Shown one piece after another: positions 12,634 through 21,884 of a stretch of 64,000 bases of DNA; position 1 is the stretch's first letter, and each line of letters opens with the position of its first letter. A program made the position numbers and the translations under genes. The DNA comes from Scalesia atractyloides (taxonomy: Eukaryota > Streptophyta > Magnoliopsida > Asterales > Asteraceae), in NCBI GenBank assembly GCA_947069175.1, contig CAMTDV010000003.1:46711194-46775193 (forward strand), read 5' to 3'. Under the pieces are notes generated by a model that saw only the letters and a program-made list of their open reading frames with translations, made no database searches and was not told the DNA's origin.

Positions 12634-13262
12634 GTTTTGAGCCGATATGGTCGTGATTGTCGATGAATGCGTTGTAAAATTTGTCTGACATTTTTCTGTA
12701 AGAATTCAAAAACACACTTTTTGAACAAAACTGATTAGTGCGGAAAAATTCTTTCATGCGGATGATAAACAATTCGTGCGATCAAGGTCCGTTCGTACGA
12801 ACCACAGATTTATATGGACAAGATGAGTTAAACAAGTAACTCGTGCGAACTAAAATGTAATTCGTACGGATGAGATTTCACTCATACGAACGAGATGCTC
12901 GTACAGATGTATAGTTCGTGCAAATCACACTTGTAAATTTTAAGAACTTCTGGTTACTTGTTCGGACGAATGGTCTAAAGTTGTTTGTGCGAGTAGTCTC
13001 TCTACTCGTCCGAAACAACTAAGTCTCCAAACGGATGAATTTTACCGATTTTAACATGATAAAGCTCGATTTTAGATATGAAATTGTTAAGGATTGTGTA
13101 GAATTGATTTTAACGGAATATCCTATAATCCTAGTCCAATTTGTCCATAATTTCGTCCAAATTCGAGACAGTTTAGGAGAAATGTAGAAGTAGAAAGCTG
13201 CAACAATGAATCTTATCTGAAACAGTTGGTGTCGCCTGCAAAACGTGACATTTGTCAGCAGA
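12634..13262 (-). other. Copia A 5' leader, part next to gag
   Basis: Untranslated leader between primer site and gag. It carries a dense set of TTCGTACGAA-like motifs (perfect at 12792-12801, variants through about 13015), then an AT-rich part. It is interrupted at 13262/13268 by gypsy 2 and resumes at 24517 directly next to the copia A primer site, so the true leader is about 650 bp. Confidence 0.8.
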
Positions 13263-13267
13263 TCAGG
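13263..13267. repeat. Target-site duplication, left copy (TCAGG), of gypsy 2
   Basis: TCAGG directly precedes the LTR start at 13268 and is repeated exactly after the 3' LTR at 24512-24516. It shows that gypsy 2 inserted as a unit into the copia A leader and has not recombined since. Confidence 0.95.
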
Positions 13268-13395
13268 TGTGACATCCCAGTTTTTCAGGTATCTTAAACG
13301 CGCTACTTTACGGTTATTCACTCCTACGCTGATTTAATTCGGAGAGTTAAATTACACGCTCTCAATAACTACGCTAACTTTGTGAATCTATAGGG

Positions 13396-13500
13396 TGAAT
13401 CACGTGCTATGTGTTATTAGACGGATTATATCTGAATTACGTGCTATGTGTTATTAGACGGGTTATATCTAAATTACGTGCTATGTGTTATTAGACGTTT
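13396..13500 (+). promoter_or_regulatory. Three 37-bp repeats with ACGTG cores in the gypsy 2 LTR
   Basis: The block ACGTGCTATGTGTTATTAG occurs with starts at 13402, 13439 and 13476, exactly 37 bp apart, and again in the 3' LTR at 22019, 22056 and 22093. The first copy has CACGTG, a G-box; the others have the ACGTG core. It lies about 250-350 bp upstream of the TATA box, the position of an enhancer. Function is inferred. Confidence 0.75.
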
Positions 13501-13748
13501 GTGATTTAATATTTTATAAACTCCATGTCGCAAATAATATTTTAGTAAATAATATTTTAGTAACTTTTATTTATAAACCGACCCAAGCTTGTGAAACGTT
13601 TCGACTTCGCGACCAAGCAAACCCAACCCGCCACCCACACCCCCTTGCGACCCACACACCTTGCGGCCCAAGGAATTAACCTAAACTTGAGGCCCAAGCC
13701 ACTTACCCAAACCGCCCCCCACCTATTGCGGCAACCCCCTTCCCCTTG

Positions 13749-13757
13749 TTATATATA
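13749..13757 (+). promoter_or_regulatory. TATA box of gypsy 2
   Basis: TTATATATA within CTTGTTATATATACATGC; the 3' LTR has the same element near 22346. It precedes the conserved CT-, A- and C-rich start of the presumed R region. Confidence 0.6.
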
Positions 13758-15964
13758 CATGCATGTTGTAGCTTTCAAAAAAACGGAGAAATCCTAATCC
13801 CTAGGAGAATCGACGGCAGCCCCCCCCCCTCACGATCGCAAAACCCCACATCTCCTGGATTGGTTCCAAGCTTGTCCCGGTTCGCTAATCATCATCGTTT
13901 CAAGGTTAGGGTTTAATTGTTTTGCTATTCACATTAGGGTTTGTGTAATCTTGATCATGATTATGTGTTTGTAGGATTATTAGTATGAAAAAGTGTGGTA
14001 ATTTATGATTAGTTCGGATGAATGTGCGAATCTTTGCGGTTGTGATGTTATGTTGAATAATAAATCGTAGGCTGCGTTTTAGCGATAAAAATCATGATAA
14101 ATATTTAGGGTTTGCATGAATATTGATATATATGATGATATTTGACAAGTCAACCTGTTGTTAATCATTATTACTAAGCGTCATGATCGTTTAAACATGT
14201 TCTAATGCGATAAAAGTCGAAAACAGTTTGATGATTGGCATTTACAGTCAACTTCAATTGGCTGTAACCTGATAATTATTTATTGAAAAGTGGATTTTCT
14301 AAAGCCTAAAACGTGTATTTTTGAAAAACGCTTCTAATGGCGCTAGATTCATATTTTTCTGAGGTCGTTTGCTATTTTTAAGCGGTCATTTAGTGCAGCA
14401 GCTGAAGCTGCGTAAATTCTGCAGAATTTGCTGGTTGTTTATCGAGTCGGATCTCATAGTCTGTAGGGGTTTAGGTCACTAAATTTGTACAGTAACTGGG
14501 GACAGGAATTTCCGAAAAGCTCCCACTGGAATTTTGTTAATTGGATGAACAATGATTTTTAAATAATTTTTCCCGTGGACTGCAGTCAGAAAGCCACGAA
14601 TCTGACTGCAGCCTAGTATATAAATGTTTATAAATAACTGGTAAAACTTTAGGACTTGAAAATTATACATAAAATTTTGGAGTCTAATAGACACCTCCTG
14701 TAAAAAAATTGGAACTTTTGGAATGTTGGAACTATTTTATAAAAATCCTCGAAAACAGCCCAGTTATGAGCGTACAAGCCGAAACATGATAACTTGTGTT
14801 AGTGTGTACCAAAGTGTTGTATGAGTTAATCTGTGTTTATGACAAGTTGGTTTGATGATTATTTTGTATGATGATACTTTGCATGCATGATTGTGGTTTC
14901 GAATTGGTTATTACGTGTGCCGCACTATGTGATTAGTTATGCGTAGGGTTTTGTATCAGTGTGTTCACACACTAACTTTAAATCAGTTGACATGTTAGGA
15001 CGCGATTAGCGGTCCCATCATTTGCTTCTTTTTCGTTGTTCTAACCAAGCAATTTAAGGTGAGTTCACGGCCCCTATTTTATCCGGTTTTGAACAACAGG
15101 GGGAGAAACATGTATAGGCTCTAAAACTCTATCTTTTACGTTATGCGAAATTAACGTCGTTAAACTATTCGGTAACTAAGTTAATGTTAATGTACGTTAT
15201 GGTCACTAAGTAGCTTTATCACGGAAGTCCTCAACCAACTCTCGGATCATTAGTATTGGGTTAGATAGCGGGGAAATTATGGTAGTACTACTAGGCCCGA
15301 TAAGCCCCACCCGAGCTAGTCGCGCTAGCCGACCGGGAATGGTCAACGAGTGATTAATTTGGCCTAACTTTCACCATGGTCAGTGATAGACCTGGCAACA
15401 CTGAGGCAACAACAGTCAGCTTCGATCGCGACCGCTTATGTGACGTAACTTTAGGCTCGCTACCTACATGTTAACATTGAACTTAATTCCAAACCAACAT
15501 TATTATTCCGGGTTAGGAATAATGGAACTATGTCGTTATCCCGGGTTAGGGATAACGGGGAAAAACAAACTTTTAAACCGAACTTGTGAACTTATAAAAA
15601 CCTGTGAACTCACTCTTCTTTAATGTTGACACTTGTTTCTTTACATGTTTCTCAGGACGCTAGGAGCGCTAGGTGCACTCACTTGCATTTGATCAAGACA
15701 TTTTTTTTGAGTCTTATTTACGAATAATGTTTGGGATTTTGGTTTTGGCGTTTATGTTGGCGCCCGTTACTTTACTTTAATGCTTCCGCTAAACTTTGAA
15801 ACTAAGATATTTTGAAAATGACTATGCATGGTTAAACAAATGTTTTTGGAAAACGTTTAAATAAATCATATAGAGTCTTTCGATATTCCTAGTGTCTGAG
15901 ATTCTGGTTTGACCACACACCTAGCGGTAAAACTCCGCAAGTGGAAATTGAGGGTGTGACAGAT

Positions 15965-15976
15965 TGGTATCAGAGC
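15965..15976 (+). other. Primer-binding site of gypsy 2
   Basis: TGGTATCAGAGC, complementary to the 3' end of initiator tRNA-Met, three bases after the LTR end at 15961. This primes minus-strand cDNA synthesis. Confidence 0.95.
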
Positions 15977-16165
15977 TTCTACCTATAGAGAACCAGGTTT
16001 GCATTTAAAAGTAGACCTAAACTATAGCTGTTACACGACACTAGACTTAGTTGGCACCGAACTGTGATATCTTGTTATGTGTTATACTACAATTGTTCTA
16101 TGTGAGATATATATGTATATTGTGATGCACGCAACTCGTAACTAACTATACCAACCCAGCAGGCT

Positions 16166-16833
16166 ATGACATCATCATCATCCGACAGATCTCGACAATC
16201 AAGGGCGCCGGGGAAGGCACCCATGGTCGAACACTCACCACCTTGTGGCGTGGAGACACGCTCAGCTACTAGGAAAAGACTCGCTCTAGGAGGGGAGCCG
16301 TCCTCCCATCCGACCACCGGTATACCGGTCGAACCGGTCAACTCTTTAGGAGTGGGGGACGATCTAATTAGAGATGTGTTAAGGAAACAACAGGAACAGC
16401 TAGAGAGAATGCAGGAGACTATCGAAGCACAGGGATGGATGATACGTCAGTAAAATGGTAAAACTGGAGAGCTCGAGGAAGAGCAATATAAGAAAAGAAA
16501 GTTCAAAACATTTTAGCTAAGGAATTTCGTGCTGAGCGGTTGAGGGCTGACTGACTCGAAGATAGAGTTCTTGAGTCCAGTTGGAGGATTCAAGAACTGG
16601 GGGAGAACCAAGCACCACCTATCCCAGTACCCGCACTAGCACCGGCCCCTCCAGCTCCGGTAGAGGACGAAGAGGAGGATCCAGAGGAAGACCCAGAGGA
16701 GGATCCTGAGGAAGACCCGGAGGAGGATCCGGAGGAAGAAGAGCCGGAACAGGACCTGGCTGTTGAAGCTGAAAACGCCGCAGAGGATGACGGCAATGAT
16801 AGCGACTTGGGAGATGGAGACGTAGATGACTAA
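16166..16833 (+). pseudogene. Extra ORF between primer site and gag of gypsy 2
   Basis: Not part of the normal gag-pol. The first 95 codons (16166-16453, ATG start) are Ser/Arg-rich and end in a coiled-coil-like helix, LRKQQEQLERMQETIEAQG, stopped by TAA. After a frame change the reading continues with RVLESSWRIQELGENQ, a Pro/Ala-rich stretch, then a run of about five DPEED units encoded by 15-bp repeats at about 16670-16745, and an Asp-rich end with TAA at 16831-16833. At least three breaks (16451, about 16515, and TGA near 16550) make it a pseudogene. Composition suggests a coiled-coil plus acidic tail protein; I recognise no domain. A Pro-rich ORF sits at the same place in gypsy 3. Confidence 0.7.
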
Positions 16834-17202
16834 CTAGTCTCGCCAATCCCCGTTTTGTTTCCTTTAGTTTGTTTATTTCCACTTATGTTTGAACTTGAAA
16901 TTTTATAATTAAACTGAGATGTTTGGTTGGTATCTTGTGAGACATTGCAATTTAATTAATCGAATGTTCCTTCTGATTGTTTAATTTGTTGGGTTGACAT
17001 AAATTGTGTGATTATTTAAGTGTGGAATATGATAACTATATTGGATATATATACTTATCGGTGTGTATTTGTGTTGTCTTGCGAAGATCTGAAATGGCAA
17101 CCGGTCGTCGCGGAAACCTCAACATGTCAACTGAAGAATTAGCCGCATTAATCCAAGAACACGTGAATGCAGCTCTGGCAGGTGTTCAAAACCCACCAGC
17201 AG

Positions 17203-17285
17203 GTAACCATTATTAAATTTTCATGGGAAAATCTAATAGTTTTGCTAGTGGACTTTCTGGCTGACTACCTATCCTCTATCGTCAG
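17203..17285 (+). other. Putative spliced intron in gypsy 2 gag (83 bp)
   Basis: Exon 1 ends CCAGCAG at 17202; the intron begins GTAACC, has a branch-like CTGAC at 17261-17265, a pyrimidine-rich tract and ends CGTCAG at 17285. It contains an in-frame stop. Removal joins a phase-1 codon (G + GA = Gly) and continues [17 protein letters not shown] in the frame of the large ORF, so splicing exactly links the ATG at 17094 to gag. All of this is read directly; actual splicing is inferred. Confidence 0.7.
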
Positions 17286-18243
17286 GAGGGGGTCTTAACC
17301 CCTACAAGATGTTCCTCAATGCAAAACCGAGCAAGTTCACGGGTGTTGAAGGACCCATAGGACTGGTCCGTTGGATTGAAAAGTCTGAATCGGTTTTCGA
17401 GATGTGCAATTGCCTTGAAGCTAATAAGGTTAAGTATGCTGCCTCAACGTTAGAAGATGGGGAATTGACCTTGTGGAACGCACAAGTCCAAACGCGTGGA
17501 CTTCTTGCGACGAACGCAATGGCCTGGACCGAATTTAAGGCCCTAATCAAGGAGGAATACTGTCCATGGGACAGAGTTCAACAGTTGGAACAGGCGTTAT
17601 GGAACCACAAGATGGTCGGGTCAGAAATTGAAGCGTACACAACAAAACATAATGATCTTGTGTTCCTTTGTCCTGATTTGGCTAACACCGTCGAAAAACG
17701 ACTTGAGTTTTATCTTGGGGGTCTGGTCCCTGAGATCCAAGGCATGGTAATGTCTAGCAACCCTACGACGGAGCATCAAGCGATTAGGCTAGCGCATAAA
17801 CTCACCGATAAGGCGGTGGAGCATAGGAAGTTGCCACCTATGGGTGCAACTGAAATCGTCCCCGACAACAAAAGAAAATTTGAAGACTCACCTACTCGAC
17901 AGTCTTCGTCGCCCCAGCCACAACAAGGACACCAGAAGCGGTCCAACAACTTCAACAACAATCAGGGTCACAACTTTCAGTCTGCCAACAACACCCAGAA
18001 CTCGAGCGGCTATGCGGGTCGAAAGCCGCAATGTAACCGTTGTAACCTCCATCATCACGGCACTTGCACCGGAAATCGCTGCCAGCGATGTGGCAAAGCG
18101 GGACACGCGGCAAAGGATTGTCGCCGGGAGATCATGTCTCAACAAAATCAGAATCAGCACCAGGGTCAGCAGCAAGGTAATAACCGAGGATGCTATCAGT
18201 ACGGTAGCACTGACCATTTCAAGCGAGACTGCCCACAGCTACG

Positions 18244-18345
18244 CAACAACAACAATGGTGGGAACAACAACAACAACAACCACAATAACAACAACAACAC
18301 TAACAACAATGGCAACAATGGAAATGGTGGCACAGGAGGTGCCAA
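18244..18345 (+). repeat. AAC/AAT trinucleotide tract coding poly-Asn
   Basis: Imperfect AAC/AAT repeats inside gag, between the second knuckle and protease, encode runs of Asn broken by Gly, His and Thr. It stays in frame and is a slippage-prone linker. Confidence 0.9.
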
Positions 18346-21300
18346 AGGTCGTACATTCACGCCGGGCCGTGGAGAGGCCAGAAACGACTCGAATGTGGTC
18401 ACTGGTAAGTTTCCCCTTAACGATCATTTTGCTACTTTACTTTTAAATACGGGTGCGGATAAAAGTTCTATATCTGAGTCTTTTAGGAAGAACCTAAATC
18501 TCACGCCTAAACCCCTAGAGACCCCTTACGTCATAGAACTAGCCGATGGTAAATCTGTAGATGTGACCCATTTAGTAACCGGCTGTCAACTTAAACTCGT
18601 GGGTCACACCTTTACCATTGATCTGATGACAACTACTCTGGGTAGTTTTGACGTGGTAGCCGGAATGGACTGGCTATCCGACATCCGAGCTGAAGTTCTC
18701 TGTTTCGAGAAAGCTATCCGTATTCCGCTCTCTAACGACGAAGTCTTGATGGTGCAAGGGGAGAAGACAGGCGCCGTCACAAACATCATCTCTTACATGC
18801 AAGCTCAGAAGTATCTTCAGAGAAAGAACTCTTTTGCTTTGCTTGCACTGGTCACCGAGCAGTCTAAGGACGAGAAGCGGATTGAAGATATCCCCGTCGT
18901 ATGTGACTTTCCCAATGTGTTTCAAGAGGAGTTACCTGGTCTTCCACCACATCGACAAGTGGACTTTGAAATCGAATTGGCGAACCATGCGACTCCTATC
19001 GCCAAGGCCACGTATCGCTTAGCTCCAGCAGAGCTGCAAGAGCTGTCTACCCAACTTCAGGAATTGTTGGAAAAAAGATTTATCCGACCCAGTACTTCGC
19101 CATGGGGAGCTCCGGTCCTTTTTGTCAAGAAGGACGGGACCTTCCGCATGTGCATCGACTATAGGGAACTCAATAAGGTTACCATCAAGAACCGATACCC
19201 ATTACCTCGCATCGACGATCTTTTCGACCAGCTTCAAGGGTCAAGCTACTACTCCAAGATTGATCTACGGTCCGGTTATCACCAGCTACGCGTCAGGGAG
19301 GAGGATATCTCCAAGACGGCATTTCGCACTCGGTATGGCCATTATGAGTTCTTGGTCATGCCCTTCGGTCTCACCAACGCACCCGCGGTGTTCATGGACT
19401 TCATGAACCGCGTGTGTAAGCCGTATCTCGACAAGTTTGTCATCGTGTTCATCGATGATATACTCATCTACTCTAAGGGTGCAGAAGAACATGCTGAGCA
19501 TCTGCGATTACTGCTGGAACTACTTCAACAGGAGAAACTATATGCCAAGTTTTCGAAGTTTGATTTCTGGATTCGGGAAGTTCAGTTGCTCGGGCATATC
19601 GTGAATGAAAAAAGTATACACGTTGATCCCACCAAGAACGATGCTATCAAGAACTGGGAAGCACCCAGGACACCGACAGAGATCCGCCAATTTTTGGGTT
19701 TGGCTGGTTACTACAGACGTTTCATCGAGGGATTTTCAAAGATCGCACAACCGCTTACCACTCTCACTCAGAAGGGCATCAAGTATGCTTGGGGTGACAA
19801 ACAGGAGGCAGCATTTCAATTACTGAAGCAGAAGCTTTGTAGTGCGCCCATTTTGTCCTTGCCAGAGGGGACAGATGATTTTGTGGTATATTGTGACGCT
19901 TCCATTCAGGGATTGGGATGTGTACTCATGCAACTGAAAAGGTCATCGCGTATGCATCCCGACAGTTGAAGGTTCACGAGAAGAACTACACGACACATGA
20001 CCTGGAATTGGGAGCAGTTGTGTTTGCACTGAAGATTTGGAGACACTATCTATATGGAACAAGGTGCACAATTTACACGGATCACAAGAGCCTCCAACAT
20101 ATTTTCAACCAGAAGGAGTTGAACATGCGACAGCGTCGCTGGGTCGAACTCCTGAACGATTATGAATGCGCCATTCGGTATCACCCGGGTAAAGCTAACG
20201 TGGTAGCTGATGCCCTCAGTCGGAAGGAGCACTTGAAACTTCATCGGGTACGAGCACTACAGGTCACCATTCATTCTGGTTTACCCGAACAGATACGCGA
20301 CGTGCAGCTAGAAGCAGTTAAGGAAGAGAACATCAAGGTCGAATCTGTGGGAAAGATGGAACGCGATTGGGAAGTGAAACCCAATGGTGCCCGGTATTTC
20401 ATGAATCATATATGGGTACCTCTCTACGGAAACCTCAGAAAGCTAGTTATGGACAAAGCTCACAAATCCCGATACTCTGTCCATCCTGGTTCGGATAAGA
20501 TGTATCAAGACCTTAAAGCCGCGTACTGGTGACCCAACATGAAAGAGGATATAGCCACCTACGTGAGCAAGTGTTTGACTTGTGCGAAAGTCAAGGTGGA
20601 ATACCAGAAGCCGTCAGGGCTACTTCAGCAACCTGAGATCCCAGTGTGGAAATGGGATCAGATCTCGATGGACTTTATCACTAAACTCCCGCGAACTCTG
20701 GGTGGTTGCGATACCATCTAGGTAATCGTGGATCGTCTAACTAAGTCTGCACACTTCCTAGCGACCAAAGAAACAGATAAGATGGAAAAGTTGACTCGCA
20801 TCTACATTAAGGAAGTAGTTTCTCGGCACGGGGTGCCAACTTCCATCATTTCAGACAGAGATGCTCGTTTCACGTCTAACTTTTGACAGTCACTTCAGAA
20901 AGCGTTGGGTACACGCTTAGATATGAGCATAACTTACCACCCTCAGACGGATGGTCAAAGTGAAAGGACCATTCAGACCTTGGAAGACATGCATAGGGCA
21001 TGCATGGTAGACTTCGGGAACAGTTGGGAAATCCATCTGCCTTTAGTGGAATTCTCGTATAACAACAGTTACCATATGAGTATTCAGGCAGCACCATTTG
21101 AAGCATTGTACAGTCGCAAATGTAGATCACCGGTCTGTTGGGCAGAGGTCGGTGACAGTCAACTCACAGGTCCTGAGTTGATACTTGAGGCTACTGAAAA
21201 GATTGTGCAAATCAGAAACTGCATGCAACGGCACGAGATCGACAGAAAAGCTACGCTGATCAACGACGCAAACCTCTCGAATTTCAAGTAGGTGACCGCG

Positions 21301-21759
21301 TCCTACTGAAAGTGTCACCCTGGAAGGGTGTAATTCGTTTTGGGAAACGAGGCAAACTAAATCCATGGTACGTAGGCCCATTTGTGATTTCGAAGCGTAT
21401 CGGGGCCATAGCTTATCAGTTAGACCTTCCTGCCGAACTCAGTGGAGTTCACAACGTTTTTCATGTGTCCAATCTGAAGAAGTGCCTATCAGATGAGACC
21501 CTAGTCATTCCATTGGATGAGATTCAAGTGGATGAGCAACTGCATTTTGTGGAGCAACCTATTGAGATCATGGATCGCGAGATCAAGACTCGAAGGCACA
21601 GCAAGATACCGATCGTCAAGGTTTGTTGGAACTCTAAGCGTGGACCGGAGTTCACGTGGAAAGAGATGACCAAATGAAAAGCAAATATCCACACCTCTTT
21701 GCAACTGAGCATCAATCTGACGTTACTGCCAACTAAATTTCGGGACGAAATTCTTTCAA

Positions 21760-21884
21760 CATGGGGATGATGTGACAGCCTGGGATTTACTTGTACCATT
21801 CTAACAAACTGAGCTTTTGTGCGTTGCTTTATAAACCGCGTTTACTCAATTTTCGGGACGAAAATTCTTTCAACATGGGGATAA
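21760..21884 (+). repeat. Duplicated polypurine tract and LTR start of gypsy 2
   Basis: The pattern TTTCGGGACGAAATTC, TTCAACATGGGGAT and TGTGACA occurs twice: LTR-like starts are at 21771 (TGTGACAGCCTGGG) and 21885 (TGTGACATCCCGG), 114 bp apart. The second is the real 3' LTR because it aligns with the 5' LTR. The first starts differently and looks like a short piece of a related family's LTR. The functional tract is AACATGGGGATAA at 21872-21884. Confidence 0.85.

Larger units (their letters stand above)
13268..15961 (+). mobile_element. 5' LTR of gypsy 2 (2694 bp)
   Basis: Starts TGTGACATCCCAG and ends GGGTGTGACA. It aligns over its whole length with 21885-24511. It has a 37-bp triplicated motif (13396-13500), a TATA box near 13750 and, after it, the CACGATCGCAAAACC block that probably begins the transcribed part. 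No coding sequence is supported; the small ORF at 13591-13797 recurs only because the LTR does. Confidence 0.96.
17094..21736 (+). pseudogene. Gypsy 2 gag-pol polyprotein
   Basis: Gag starts at ATG 17094 (MATGRRGNLN); a putative 83-bp intron (17203-17285) restores the frame. Exon 2 contains capsid, a CCHC knuckle [14 protein letters not shown] (near 18081), a second knuckle changed to CYQYG, a poly-Asn tract (18244-18345), protease [10 protein letters not shown] (catalytic Asp to Asn, near 18450), and RT with intact [10 protein letters not shown] (near 19450). The frame breaks in RNase H at about 19928 and resumes at 19930 with [11 protein letters not shown]; integrase follows with its HHCC finger and [31 protein letters not shown]. 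Stops at 20530 (TGA), 20719 (TAG) and 20884 (TGA) all replace Trp. Another frame break near 21290 precedes the C-terminal VCWNSKRGPEFTW. Confidence 0.95.

Noticed and set aside
17844..18446. A 200-residue frame on the plus strand and others on the minus strand within gypsy 2 gag
   Set aside because: Shadows of the gag frame; the Thr- and Val-rich sequence comes from reading AAC repeats in another frame.
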